Shown here: positions 1 to 7,766 of the stretch, in pieces
How positions within the stretch are numbered: position 1 is the first letter of the stretch
Layout: each line of letters opens with the position of its first letter
Source: Alphaproteobacteria bacterium
GTDB lineage: Bacteria; Pseudomonadota; Alphaproteobacteria; Sphingomonadales; Sphingomonadaceae
DNA: 12,014 bases
Direction: 5' to 3'
NCBI GenBank assembly: GCA_005882415.1
Contig: VBAE01000101.1
Location: forward strand, 1-12,014
The notes under the pieces: model-generated
Told to the model about the DNA's origin: nothing
The model's database searches: none
Seen by the model: the letters and a program-made list of their open reading frames with translations, nothing else
Made by a program: the position numbers and the translations under genes

Positions 1-49
1 CGGGAGGCAAGGTGGACTTGGCCCCTCCCCCTCCCTAGATGCGGCGGCG

Positions 50-841
50 ATGAAGCGGCGTTTCGCGAAGATGCACGGCCTTGGCAACGACTTCGTCATC
101 TTCGACGCGCGCGAGGCGCCGCTGGAGATGGACGGAGAGCGTGCGCGCGCGCTGGCCGACCGGCGCACCGGAATCGGCTGCGACCAGCTGATCCTGATCG
201 AGCCTTCCGAAGTCGCCGACGTCAGGATGCGGATCTGGAACAGCGACGGCGGCGAGGTCGAATCCTGCGGCAACGCGTCCCGCTGCGTCGCGATGCTGCT
301 CGGCGGCGAGAGCCGGATCGAGACCAAAGGCGGGATCCTCACCGCCTCCGCCGAGACTGAAGGCGCGAGCGTCGACATCGGCGCGCCCCGCTTCGGCTGG
401 GACGAGATCCCGCTCGCTTACCCGATGGACACGGCGGCGATGCCGGTCGGGTGGGAGTATCTGCAGGGGCCGTTCGCCGTCAATGTCGGCAATCCGCATG
501 TGGTGTTCTTCGTCGAGGATGCCGGCCCGGTGGAGCTGGACCGGCTCGGGCCGCTGATCGAGAACGACCCGCTGTTCCCGGAACGCGTCAACGTCAACAT
601 CGCCTCGATCGAGGACGGTGCGGTGCGCCTCCGGGTGTGGGAGCGCGGCGCAGGCCTCACCCGCGCCTGCGGCACCGGCGCCTGCGCGACCGCGGTCGCG
701 GCGATCTCGCGGCGGCTGGTGCAGAGCCCGGTCGAGGTTCGGCTACCCGGCGGCACGCTGACCATCGAATGGGCTCCTGGCGGCACGATATTGATGCGCG
801 GCGGAGCTTCCCACGCGTTCAGCGGTGAGATCGAGCTGTGA
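50..841 (+). CDS. dapF: Diaminopimelate epimerase DapF
   Basis: Cytoplasmic enzyme that converts LL- to meso-diaminopimelate, the penultimate step to lysine and the source of the peptidoglycan cross-linking residue. The 263-residue protein shows the family's two pseudo-symmetric halves. It opens with KMHGLGNDFV (residues 7-16). The two catalytic cysteines of the cofactor-free racemase mechanism are Cys73 in ESCGNASRC and Cys207 in ACGTGACAT; GNPH (147-150) is also conserved. Length is slightly below the usual ~270-280. No clear Shine-Dalgarno sequence precedes the ATG; the start is chosen because it puts the conserved N-terminus right after the first four residues. The stop overlaps the mtaB start by 4 bp (GTGA, 838-841), so mtaB is probably translationally coupled. 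The promoter lies outside or in the 49 bases upstream, where none is convincing. Confidence 0.97.
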   Translation: MKRRFAKMHGLGNDFVIFDAREAPLEMDGERARALADRRTGIGCDQLILIEPSEVADVRMRIWNSDGGEVESCGNASRCVAMLLGGESRIETKGGILTASAETEGASVDIGAPRFGWDEIPLAYPMDTAAMPVGWEYLQGPFAVNVGNPHVVFFVEDAGPVELDRLGPLIENDPLFPERVNVNIASIEDGAVRLRVWERGAGLTRACGTGACATAVAAISRRLVQSPVEVRLPGGTLTIEWAPGGTILMRGGASHAFSGEIEL

Positions 842-2073
842 GCGGGCCCGAAATAATCACGTTGGGCTGCCGTCTCAATTATGCCGAGAGCGAGGCGATG
901 CGGCTGATGGCGCTCGGGCAGGACGACCTCATCATCGTCAACAGCTGCGCGGTGACCGGCGAAGCGGTGCGCCAGACGCGGCAGGCGATCCGCAGGGCCA
1001 AGCGGGCCCGGCCGGATGCGCGCGTGGTGGTGACCGGGTGCGCGGCCCAGGTGGAGCCGGAGAGCTTCGCTGCGATGTCCGAGGTGAGCCTGGTTCTCGG
1101 GAACCGGGAGAAGATGGCACTCCCCCGCCACCTCACTTCGCGTGAAGCTGATGTGCGGGTGTCCGATATCATGGCGGTGCGAGAGACCGCCCCCCACCTC
1201 GCCTCGGGCTTCTCCGAACGCTCCCGGGCATTCGTCGAAGTGCAGAACGGGTGCGACCATCGCTGTACCTTTTGCATCATCCCTTATGGCCGCGGGAACA
1301 GCCGGTCGGTGCCTGCCGGAGCCGTCGTCGAGAAGGTGAAGGCGCTTGTCGACGAGGGCTTTCGCGAGGTGGTGCTGACCGGGGTGGACGTGACGAGCTA
1401 CGGGCCGGACCTGCCCGGCGAGCCGACGCTCGGCCTGCTGATCGAGCGGATCCTTCGGCATGTGCCGGACCTGCCCCGGCTGCGCCTCTCCTCGCTCGAC
1501 TGTATCGAGATCGACCCGCGGCTGGAGGAGATCATCGTCCACGAGCCGCGCTTCATGCCGCACCTCCATATGAGCTTCCAGGCCGGCGACGACATGGTGC
1601 TGAAGCGGATGAAGCGGCGCCATTCGCGCATCCAGGCGGTGGAGCTGGTCCAGCGGCTGAAGGCGCGGCGGCCGGAGATCGCGATCGGCGCCGACCTCAT
1701 CGCCGGCTTCCCGACCGAAACGGACGAGATGCACGCCAACAGTGTCGCCCTGATCGACGAATGCGACATCGTCATGGGCCACGTCTTCCCTTATTCGCCG
1801 CGGCAGGGCACGCCTGCGGCGCGGATGCCGCAGGTGCCGCCGCCGCTGGTCAAGGAACGCGCCCGGCGCCTTCGCGAAGCGAGCGCGCGCCGAAGGTCGG
1901 CCTGGCTCCAGGGTCTGGTCGGCTCCACCCAGCGGGTGCTGACCGAGCGGGGCGGCGGCGGCCACTCAGAGCATTTTGCGCCGGTCGAGATCACCGGCCT
2001 AGCCGTAGGAGAGATAGTGGACGTGACGATCGTGGGGCTCGAAGGCGACAGGCTGAAGGGCGTGAAGGCATGA
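838..2073 (+). CDS. mtaB: tRNA (N6-threonylcarbamoyladenosine(37)-C2) methylthiotransferase MtaB
   Basis: Radical-SAM methylthiotransferase that adds a methylthio group to t6A37 in ANN-decoding tRNAs to give ms2t6A, supporting codon-anticodon fidelity. The 411 residues show the three-part family architecture. The N-terminal UPF0004 domain has cluster cysteines Cys11 (LGCRLNYAES), Cys37 (NSCAVTGE) and Cys68 (TGCAAQ). The radical-SAM domain has CxxxCxxC at Cys139, Cys143 and Cys146 (GCDHRCTFCIIPYGRG). A C-terminal TRAM-like RNA-binding region covers about 350-411. The GCRLN opening fits MtaB better than MiaB or RimO. The GTG start at 838 overlaps the dapF stop, and the stop at 2071-2073 overlaps the ftsY ATG. 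No in-frame start lies nearer to the first cysteine motif, so the GTG is the best choice. Confidence 0.95.
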   Translation: MSGPEIITLGCRLNYAESEAMRLMALGQDDLIIVNSCAVTGEAVRQTRQAIRRAKRARPDARVVVTGCAAQVEPESFAAMSEVSLVLGNREKMALPRHLTSREADVRVSDIMAVRETAPHLASGFSERSRAFVEVQNGCDHRCTFCIIPYGRGNSRSVPAGAVVEKVKALVDEGFREVVLTGVDVTSYGPDLPGEPTLGLLIERILRHVPDLPRLRLSSLDCIEIDPRLEEIIVHEPRFMPHLHMSFQAGDDMVLKRMKRRHSRIQAVELVQRLKARRPEIAIGADLIAGFPTETDEMHANSVALIDECDIVMGHVFPYSPRQGTPAARMPQVPPPLVKERARRLREASARRRSAWLQGLVGSTQRVLTERGGGGHSEHFAPVEITGLAVGEIVDVTIVGLEGDRLKGVKA

Positions 2074-2990
2074 GCGAGGCACCGTGGCTCGACCGGGTCC
2101 GCGCCGGCTTCCGCAAGACCTCGGAGCGGCTCGGCGACAATCTCACCGGCCTGTTCACCAAGGCGGCACTGGACGACGAAACTCTGGACGAGATCGAGGA
2201 GGCTTTGATCGCGTCCGATCTCGGCCCCGCCACCGCGGCCAAGATCCGGGGCCGCCTCGCCAGCGAGCGCTTTGAACGCGGCTTAAGCGAATATGCAGTG
2301 CGCGAGATCGTCGCGCAGGAGCTGGAGAAGGTGCTTGCCCCCGTCGCGGTGCCGCTCGAGATCGCCGCCTTCCCCCGGCCGCAGGTGATCCTGGTCGTCG
2401 GCGTCAACGGCTCCGGCAAGACCACCACCATCGCCAAGCTCGCCCATTTGCTGCTCGAGCAGGATTATGGAGTCCTCCTCGCCGCCGGCGACACCTTCCG
2501 AGCCGCGGCGATCGGCCAGCTCAAGGTCTGGGCGGACCGGATCGGGGTGCCCGTCATCTCCGGACCCGAGGGCGGCGACAGCTCGGCGGTGGTGTTCGAC
2601 GGCGTCAAGAAGGGCACCGCGGAGGGCATCGACACGCTCATAGTCGACACCGCCGGGCGGCTGCAGAACAAGAAGGTGCTGATGGACGAGCTCGCCAAGA
2701 TCCGGCGCGTGCTCGGGCGCTTGAACCCCGAGGCGCCGCACGACGTGGTGCTCGTGCTCGACGCCACCACCGGCCAGAATGCGCTGAGCCAGATCGAGGT
2801 GTTCCGCGAAGTGGCCGGTGTGACCGGCCTGGTGATGACCAAGCTCGACGGCACCGCGCGGGGCGGCGTTCTGGTCGCGGCGGCGGAGAAATACGGCATC
2901 CCGATCCACGCGATCGGGGTGGGCGAAGGATTGGACGATCTCAGGCCGTTCGACGCGCGCGACACCGCGCGGGCGATTGCGGGCCTCTGA
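2070..2990 (+). CDS. ftsY: Signal recognition particle receptor FtsY
   Basis: SRP-receptor GTPase that docks Ffh-ribosome complexes at the inner membrane for co-translational insertion. The 306-residue protein is essentially an NG domain preceded by a short basic amphipathic segment (WLDRVRAGFRKT, 6-17) of the kind that contacts lipid. It lacks the long acidic A domain of E. coli FtsY, a common short form in alphaproteobacteria. GTPase motifs are G1 GVNGSGKTT (111-119), the DTFRAAA insertion-box segment (141-147), DTAGR (193-197), and TKLDG (257-261) for guanine recognition. The ATG at 2070 overlaps the mtaB stop (ATGA) and starts just before the conserved helix. The frame stays open much further upstream, but that part lies inside mtaB and has no family similarity. 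It is followed 17 bp later by yciB. Confidence 0.96.
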   Translation: MSEAPWLDRVRAGFRKTSERLGDNLTGLFTKAALDDETLDEIEEALIASDLGPATAAKIRGRLASERFERGLSEYAVREIVAQELEKVLAPVAVPLEIAAFPRPQVILVVGVNGSGKTTTIAKLAHLLLEQDYGVLLAAGDTFRAAAIGQLKVWADRIGVPVISGPEGGDSSAVVFDGVKKGTAEGIDTLIVDTAGRLQNKKVLMDELAKIRRVLGRLNPEAPHDVVLVLDATTGQNALSQIEVFREVAGVTGLVMTKLDGTARGGVLVAAAEKYGIPIHAIGVGEGLDDLRPFDARDTARAIAGL

Positions 2991-3007
2991 CAGAAGAACG
3001 GACACCA

Positions 3008-3634
3008 ATGACGGATATCGACGACAGCGGGGCGAAGAAGCCCGCACGGCCCCATGGCGCAACCGGCTTCCTGCTCGATTTCGGGCCGCTGCTCCTGTTC
3101 TTCCTCGCCTACAAGTTCAGCGGGGTGATCGTCGGCACCGTGGTGTTCATGGTCGCGATCCTCGCCGCGCTGCTGATCTCGCTGATCCGGTTCAAACGGG
3201 TGTCGCCGATGACCTGGCTGTCGGCGGTTCTGATCGTCGGCTTCGGCGGCCTCACGCTCTATTTCCATGACCCCAAATTCATCCAGCTCAAGCCCACCAT
3301 CATCTATGCCGGCTTCTCGATCCTGCTCTTCGCGGGGCTGGCGGCGGGCAAGCCGCTGCTCAAATATCTGTTCGGGCCGATCTTCGAAGGGCTGTCCGAC
3401 ACCGGCTGGCTCAAGCTCACCCGCAACTGGGCCCTGTTCTTCGCGGCGATGGCCTTCGCCAACGAGGCGATGCGGGCGACCTTGAGCTTCGACACCTGGC
3501 TGACCGTCAAGGTTTGGGGGATCACCCTCGTCTCATTGGTCTTCGGGGCGGCGAACATGCCGATGCTGATGCGCCACGGCTTCTCGATTTCGGAAGCCGA
3601 GAAGGAGCCTCCCATTCCGCCGCCGTCCCTGTAA
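3008..3634 (+). CDS. yciB: Inner membrane-spanning protein YciB (septation protein A / IspZ family)
   Basis: Small polytopic inner-membrane protein of the YciB/IspZ family, linked in other bacteria to cell-envelope synthesis, division-site interactions and membrane homeostasis; its biochemical role is not settled. The 208 residues are mostly hydrophobic. After a polar N-terminus (1-18), membrane segments lie near 22-36, 39-60, 68-86, 98-114, 139-155 and 166-186, ending in a charged, proline-rich cytoplasmic tail (195-208). Family hallmarks are DFGPLLLFFLAYKFSG (24-39), the HDPKFIQLKPTIIYAGFS segment (87-104) and GKPLLKYLFG (114-123). The gene starts 17 bp after ftsY and ends 10 bp before the ABC ATPase gene, so co-transcription is likely. 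The usual length is about 180-200, so the slight excess is the tail. Confidence 0.92.
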   Translation: MTDIDDSGAKKPARPHGATGFLLDFGPLLLFFLAYKFSGVIVGTVVFMVAILAALLISLIRFKRVSPMTWLSAVLIVGFGGLTLYFHDPKFIQLKPTIIYAGFSILLFAGLAAGKPLLKYLFGPIFEGLSDTGWLKLTRNWALFFAAMAFANEAMRATLSFDTWLTVKVWGITLVSLVFGAANMPMLMRHGFSISEAEKEPPIPPPSL

Positions 3635-3644
3635 GAGGGGGACG

Positions 3645-4577
3645 ATGGATCCGGTGATCAGCATCAGGGGGCTCGGCAAGCGCTATGCGGGCGGCCACGA
3701 GGCGCTCAAGAATGTCGACCTCGACATCGAGCGGGGCGAGATCTTCGCTTTGCTGGGGCCGAACGGGGCCGGCAAGACGACTTTGATCAGCATCGTCTGC
3801 GGGATCGTCACGCCCAGCGAAGGCACCGTCACCGCCGCCGGCCACGACATCGTCGCCGACTATCGCGCCGCCCGGACCAAGATTGGGCTGGTGCCGCAGG
3901 AGCTTCACACCGACGCTTTCGAGCCCGTGTGGTCTACCGTCTCCTTCAGCCGGGGCCTGTTCGGCAAGCCGCCCAACCCGGCGCATATCGAGCGGGTGCT
4001 CAAGGACCTGTCGCTGTGGGACAAGCGCAAGTCGAAGATCAAGGAGCTGTCGGGCGGGATGAAGCGCCGGGTGATGATCGCCAAGGCGCTCGCCCATGAG
4101 CCCGAAATCCTTTTCCTCGACGAGCCGACGGCGGGCGTCGACGTCGAGCTTCGCCGCGACATGTGGGAGCTGGTCCGGAAGCTCCGGGAAAGCGGAGTCA
4201 CCATCATCCTCACCACCCATTATATCGAGGAAGCGGAGGAAATGGCGGACCGGATCGGCGTGATCCGCAAGGGCGAGCTGATCCTGGTCGAGGAGAAGCA
4301 CGCGCTGATGGAGAAGCTCGGCAAGAAGCAGCTCACCCTCGCTCTCTCCGAGCCGATGGATGCGGTGCCGGACGCTCTGGCCGAGTGGCAGCTGGACCTT
4401 CGCTCCGGCGGCAATGAGCTGGTCTACACCTTCGACGCCAATGCCGAGCGCAACGGTATCCCTTCCCTGCTCCGGCGGATGAGCGACCTCGGGATCGGCT
4501 TCAAGGACCTCGCCACCCACCAGAGCTCCCTGGAAGACATCTTCGTCAGCCTGGTCAGCGAGGGGAGCGCCGCGTGA
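3645..4577 (+). CDS. yadG: ABC-2 type transporter ATP-binding protein (YadG-like)
   Basis: Cytoplasmic ATPase of a probable ABC-2 exporter paired with the membrane subunit encoded directly downstream. The 310 residues contain Walker A GPNGAGKTT (38-46), a Q-loop around VPQE (83-86), the signature LSGGMKRR (135-142), Walker B ILFLDEPTAGVD (155-166), and the H-loop His in TTHYIEEAEEMADR (190-203). A C-terminal domain (about 225-310) ends in the family-typical SLEDIFVSLV. Length and motif spacing match E. coli YadG (about 308 residues). The substrate is unknown; related systems move lipids, polysaccharides or drugs. The start is an ATG with a GAGGGGGA ribosome site about 5 bp upstream. The stop overlaps the permease GTG by 4 bp (GTGA), so equimolar expression is likely. 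The symbol is by similarity from memory. Confidence 0.93.
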   Translation: MDPVISIRGLGKRYAGGHEALKNVDLDIERGEIFALLGPNGAGKTTLISIVCGIVTPSEGTVTAAGHDIVADYRAARTKIGLVPQELHTDAFEPVWSTVSFSRGLFGKPPNPAHIERVLKDLSLWDKRKSKIKELSGGMKRRVMIAKALAHEPEILFLDEPTAGVDVELRRDMWELVRKLRESGVTIILTTHYIEEAEEMADRIGVIRKGELILVEEKHALMEKLGKKQLTLALSEPMDAVPDALAEWQLDLRSGGNELVYTFDANAERNGIPSLLRRMSDLGIGFKDLATHQSSLEDIFVSLVSEGSAA

Positions 4578-5353
4578 CGGTCGGCCGCTTCAACCGCCAC
4601 GGCGTCTGGGCGATCTACGCCTTCGAGATGCACCGCTTCTTCCGGACGATCTGGACCGGCCTCGCGACGCCGGTGATCACCACCTCGCTCTATTTCGTCG
4701 TGTTCGGATCGGCGATCGGGTCGCGGATGAACACGTCCGACCTGGGCGTCCCTTACGGGAGCTTCATCGTTCCCGGTCTGATGATGCTGTCGCTGTTCAA
4801 CGAATGCATCTTCAACGCCAGTTTCGGAATCCACATGCCGCGCTTCACCGGCACGATCTACGAGCCATTGTCCGCGCCTTTGTCGCCTTTCGAGATCGTG
4901 CTCGGCTATGTCGGCGCTGCGGCGACCAAGGCGATGGCGGTGAGCCTCGTCATCCTGCTCACCGCCAATTTGTTCGTCGAGGTGCAGATCCTCCACCCCT
5001 TCTGGATGGTCGCCTTCCTGGTGCTGATCGCGGCGACCTTCTGCCTGTTCGGCTTCATCGTCGGCATCTGGGCGAAGGGGTTCGAACAGCTCCAGATCAT
5101 CCCGATGCTGGTCGTCACGCCCCTCACTTTTTTGGGCGGCGCCTTCTACTCGATCCACATGCTCCCCGAGCCGTTCAAGACGGCGACGTTGTTCAACCCC
5201 ATCGTCTATTTGATAAGCGGCTTCCGCTGGACCTTCTACGGCAAGGGCGACGTCAGCGTCGGGATCAGCCTGGCGATGACCGGGCTGTTCCTGCTGGTGT
5301 GCCTCGGCGTGATCTGGTGGATCTTCCGGACGGGGTATCGGCTGAAGTCATAA
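4574..5353 (+). CDS. yadH: ABC-2 type transporter permease (YadH-like)
   Basis: Integral membrane subunit partner of the preceding ATPase. The 259 residues contain about six hydrophobic helices (near 27-48, 61-82, 107-133, 144-167, 175-195 and 229-252), the ABC-2 permease pattern. Recognisable family segments are FEMHRFFRTIW (17-27), TPVITTSLYFVVFGSAIGSR (32-51), VTPLTFLGGAFYS (181-193) and LFNPIVYLISGFRW (206-219). These align well with remembered E. coli YadH (256 residues). The start is a GTG overlapping the ATPase stop; an in-frame ATG at residue 19 would remove the conserved amphipathic N-terminus. This is the last gene of the plus-strand block: it converges on sodB, and the 90-bp gap holds a long inverted repeat. 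Substrate not deducible. Confidence 0.92.
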   Translation: MTVGRFNRHGVWAIYAFEMHRFFRTIWTGLATPVITTSLYFVVFGSAIGSRMNTSDLGVPYGSFIVPGLMMLSLFNECIFNASFGIHMPRFTGTIYEPLSAPLSPFEIVLGYVGAAATKAMAVSLVILLTANLFVEVQILHPFWMVAFLVLIAATFCLFGFIVGIWAKGFEQLQIIPMLVVTPLTFLGGAFYSIHMLPEPFKTATLFNPIVYLISGFRWTFYGKGDVSVGISLAMTGLFLLVCLGVIWWIFRTGYRLKS

Positions 5354-5358
5354 GCCCC

Positions 5359-5442
5359 CGTCATTGCGAGGAGCGAAGCGACGCGGCAATCCAGACTGCG
5401 TCCGAGGCTGCACTGGATTGCTTCGCTTCGCTCGCAATGACG
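5359..5442. repeat. Imperfect long inverted repeat (REP/MITE-like, CATTGCGAG family)
   Basis: The left arm (5359-5394) begins CGTCATTGCGAG and ends GGCAATCCAG. The right arm (5413-5442) reads CTGGATTGC...GCTCGCAATGACG, the inverted counterpart with a shorter interior. An 18-base spacer separates them. Both arms also carry an internal GCGAAGCG-type tract. As RNA, either strand would fold into a long hairpin. This sequence type is, from memory, a widespread non-coding repeat in proteobacteria. It sits between two convergent genes and abuts the sodB stop, where it could end transcription from both sides, although there is no T-run. No transposase is present. Confidence 0.85.
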
Positions 5443-5443
5443 A

Positions 5444-6070
5444 TCAGGATTCTTGGTCCGCCCTTCGGACGCCGTCGCCGTCCAGATTCTGCGCTACGAA
5501 TTCCCAATTGACCAAATTCCCCAGCACCGCGTCGACAAAGGCGGGGCGGGCGTTGCGGTAGTCGATGTAGTAGGCATGCTCCCAGACGTCGACGGTGAGG
5601 AGCGGCTTCATGCCGGCATGGGCGACGGGCGTATCGCCGTCGTGGAGGGAGGTGATGGCAAGCTTGCCCTGGTCGAGGACGAGCCAGGCCCAGCCGCTGG
5701 CGAAGTGGCCGACCGCCTCGTCCTTGAGCTTGGCGAGCATCGCGTCGGTCGAGCCGAAATCGGCATCGATCATCTCGGCGAGCCTGCCGGTGGGGCGCTG
5801 GCCCTGCGGTGGGGCGAGGCATTGCCAGAAGAAATTATGGTTCCAGATCTGGCCACTATTGTTGAACAGCCCCTTGTCGCCGCGCTCGGTGGCGGCGCGG
5901 ATCACCTCGCTTAAATCAGCGCCTTCCAGGCCCCTCTCGCCGACCATGGAATTGACCTTGTCGACATAGGCCTTGTGGTGCTTGCCATGGTGGAATTCGA
6001 GCGTTTCGGCGGACATGTGCGCGCCAAGGGCATCGGGGGCGAAGGGCAGTTCGGGCAGGCGGAAAGGCAC
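5444..6070 (-). CDS. sodB: Superoxide dismutase, iron type (Fe/Mn SOD family)
   Basis: Detoxifies superoxide to oxygen and hydrogen peroxide, probably as a cytoplasmic dimer. The 208 residues have the N-terminal helical hairpin (EFHHGKHHKAYVDKVN, 25-40) and the C-terminal alpha/beta domain. Metal ligands by alignment with E. coli SodB are His27, His78 (IWNHNFFW), Asp161 and His165 (DVWEHAY). Gln74 just before WNH is the Fe-type active-site glutamine; Mn enzymes have glycine there. The start is a GTG with GGAG about 9 bp upstream. The protein ends with a polar extension (about 197-208) past the usual FVAQNL end. It lies 68 bp downstream of the TPR gene on the same strand, so read-through is possible, but a separate promoter in that gap cannot be excluded. 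Its stop is one base from the inverted repeat. Confidence 0.95.
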   Translation of the reverse strand: MPFRLPELPFAPDALGAHMSAETLEFHHGKHHKAYVDKVNSMVGERGLEGADLSEVIRAATERGDKGLFNNSGQIWNHNFFWQCLAPPQGQRPTGRLAEMIDADFGSTDAMLAKLKDEAVGHFASGWAWLVLDQGKLAITSLHDGDTPVAHAGMKPLLTVDVWEHAYYIDYRNARPAFVDAVLGNLVNWEFVAQNLDGDGVRRADQES

Positions 6071-6084
6071 GGCAACAGTCTCCG

Positions 6085-6106
6085 GGCATCAGTGTGGAAG
6101 GATGCC
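6085..6106 (-). promoter_or_regulatory. Small hairpin in the sodB leader
   Basis: GGCATC (6085-6090) and GATGCC (6101-6106) form a perfect 6-bp inverted repeat around a 10-base loop. In the sodB sense direction the second arm ends two bases before the GGAGA ribosome site, so the stem could affect sodB translation. There is no T-run, so it is not an obvious intrinsic terminator for the TPR gene upstream. The stem is short and could be chance. Confidence 0.25.
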
Positions 6107-6138
6107 GTGGCAACGAGGGAGAGCCGCCGAGGTTGCAG

Positions 6139-6681
6139 CTATTTGGAGCGAACGCTGAAGCGGGCGAGTTCTTCCTTCGGCGCCGGCCATTTGGGATCGA
6201 GGACGCTCGCCTTCGAATAGTCGCGATAGGCGGCGGGGACCCGGCCGAGCGCCTCGTTGGCGAGGCCACGGCCGTAATAGGCAAGGGCGAGCTTGTCGGT
6301 GTGTCCGGCGATGGCGCGGTCGAGAAGCGGCAGAGCGGTCTCGGCCGAGCCGCCGATGCGCAGGATCGCGAGGCCCTTGTTGAGCAGGGCCTCGGGCTGG
6401 GCGGGATCGTTGCGCAGCGCAGCGTCGAAATCGGCCATTGCCTCGGCGCCGTCGCCGCGGCGGAGCTTGAGGATGCCGCGGTTCACGAGGGTGGCGGTCG
6501 TTTCGTAGCGGCCGAGCCCTTCCCGGGCGAGGGCGTTGGTGCAGACGCCGATGTCGGAGACCGACGGCGGGTCGTCGCTCTCCGCCGCTTCGTAGCAGAG
6601 CCGGGCGTCGGTGCTTCCGAACACGGTGACCGCGCCGGCCGCGGGCGTGGCGACGAGAGCGGCGGCAATGAGGATCCGCAT
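6139..6681 (-). CDS. Secreted tetratricopeptide-repeat protein
   Basis: Function unknown; likely a periplasmic protein-protein interaction module. The 180 residues begin with a short signal peptide (about 1-17, MRILIAAALVATPAAGA). A region with two cysteines (Cys29 and Cys47), possibly disulfide-bonded, follows. Then come three TPR-like units near 62-95, 96-129 and 131-164, with the alternating A/G/Y and final P patterns (for example NRGILKLRRGDGAEAMADFD and YYGRGLANEALGRVPAAY). The ATG has a strong AGGAGG site 8 bp upstream. It lies 38 bp downstream of pspF on the same strand with no visible terminator, so it may be co-transcribed with pspF; sodB follows. A link to envelope stress is only suggested by this position. 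Confidence 0.85.
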   Translation of the reverse strand: MRILIAAALVATPAAGAVTVFGSTDARLCYEAAESDDPPSVSDIGVCTNALAREGLGRYETTATLVNRGILKLRRGDGAEAMADFDAALRNDPAQPEALLNKGLAILRIGGSAETALPLLDRAIAGHTDKLALAYYGRGLANEALGRVPAAYRDYSKASVLDPKWPAPKEELARFSVRSK

Positions 6682-6719
6682 CGGGACGTCCTCCTATCGC
6701 CGCCGCTATAGCAGAAGGA

Positions 6720-7766
6720 TCAGTTGGCGCCCATCAACTGGTGGCGCTTCATTGCGTGGCGGAGCTGGTCGTAGCTGAGCGCCAATGCGGCGGCGGCGGC
6801 GCGCTGGTTCCAGCGGCACTTGTCGAGCGCCGCGGCAAGGATCGCTTTCTCATATTCGGCGACGGCGAGGCGGAAGTCGGCGCAGCTCATCGGGTCGTGC
6901 GACGCCGCGGCGGCCACGGCCTCGGCGTTCGACATTTCGGGCTCGGGCTGGGTGGCCCGCGTCTGCGGCCCATTGCTCCGGCTCTGCGGCCGCCAGGGCG
7001 ATTCGAACGGGTCGAACTGAACGATATCGACCGGCCGGGAGGGGTCGTCGCAGCGATACACGGCGCGCTCGACGACGTTGCGAAGCTCGCGGACATTGCC
7101 GGGCCAGTCGTAGGAGAGCAGGCGGTTGAGCGCGCTGCTGCTGAAGCCGGGCCAGGTCGGCCATTCCAGCTCCAGCGCCATTCGGCGGGCGAAATGGTCG
7201 GCAAGGACGGGAATGTCGCTCGAGCGGTGCCGGAGCGGCGGCAGCGTCACGACCTCGAACGACAGCCGGTCGAGGAGGTCGGCGCGGAAGCGGTTCTGGT
7301 CGGCGAGGCGCGGCAGATCCTCATTGGTCGCCGCGACGATGCGGACGTCGACCTGCATCGGCCGCGAGGCGCCGATCCGGGTCACCTCGCCATATTCGAC
7401 CACGCGCAGGAGCCGCTCCTGCGCCGCCTGGCTCAGCGTCGCGAGCTCGTCGAGGAACAGGGTGCCGCCGTCGGCTTCCTCGAACCGGCCGACCCGCGCC
7501 TTGGTGGCGCCGGTGAAGGCGCCCGATTCATGGCCGAACAGCTCCGCCTCGATCAGGGTTTCGGGAAGCGCGGCGCAATTCATCGTCACCAGCGGCCCGT
7601 CCCAGCGCGAGGAGAGGTGGTGGAGGCGCTCGGCGATCAGCTCCTTGCCGGTGCCGCGCTCGCCGATCACCAGCACCGGCCGGTCGAGCGGCGCAGCCCG
7701 GCTCGCCCGCTCGACCGCGTCGAGAAAGGAGGAGGATTGGCCGACCAGCTGGGTATTGCGATCCAT
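6720..7766 (-). CDS. pspF: Sigma-54-dependent psp operon activator PspF
   Basis: AAA+ enhancer-binding protein that remodels sigma-54 RNA polymerase at psp promoters and is held inactive by PspA. The 348 residues lack a receiver domain, as is typical of PspF. They show Walker A GERGTGKE (35-42), the sigma-54 contact loop GAFTGA (82-87), Walker B GGTLFLDELAT (100-110), RADLLDRLSF (161-170), and WPGNVRELRNVVERAVYR (221-238). A C-terminal Fis-type helix-turn-helix (about 300-344) ends in QRAAAAALALSYDQLRHAMK. The linker between the AAA+ domain and the HTH (about 250-295) looks longer than in E. coli. The ATG at 7766 gives an N-terminus matching E. coli PspF in length. It has no good ribosome site; an in-frame GTG at 7805 would add 13 residues. 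It is divergent from the psp operon it should control. Confidence 0.95.
   Translation of the reverse strand: MDRNTQLVGQSSSFLDAVERASRAAPLDRPVLVIGERGTGKELIAERLHHLSSRWDGPLVTMNCAALPETLIEAELFGHESGAFTGATKARVGRFEEADGGTLFLDELATLSQAAQERLLRVVEYGEVTRIGASRPMQVDVRIVAATNEDLPRLADQNRFRADLLDRLSFEVVTLPPLRHRSSDIPVLADHFARRMALELEWPTWPGFSSSALNRLLSYDWPGNVRELRNVVERAVYRCDDPSRPVDIVQFDPFESPWRPQSRSNGPQTRATQPEPEMSNAEAVAAAASHDPMSCADFRLAVAEYEKAILAAALDKCRWNQRAAAAALALSYDQLRHAMKRHQLMGAN

Noticed and set aside
3..38. Possible C-terminal tail of an upstream gene ending at TAG 36-38
   Set aside because: Eleven codons ending in a run of prolines cannot be tied to any family and could be chance in pyrimidine-rich spacer.
418..1965. 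A 515-codon open frame on the minus strand across dapF and mtaB
   Set aside because: It lies antisense to two clearly recognised genes and its translation shows no family pattern, only Arg/His/Pro-rich low-complexity text typical of the complement of GC-rich coding DNA.
1251..2069. Long N-terminal extension of ftsY inside mtaB
   Set aside because: It is the off-frame reading of mtaB; it is Arg/Ala-rich, not the acidic A domain known from E. coli FtsY, and the ATG at 2070 fits the family N-terminus.
5361..5822. Open frame on the minus strand covering the inverted repeat and part of sodB
   Set aside because: It is an out-of-frame reading of sodB plus non-coding repeat, with no ribosome site or family pattern.
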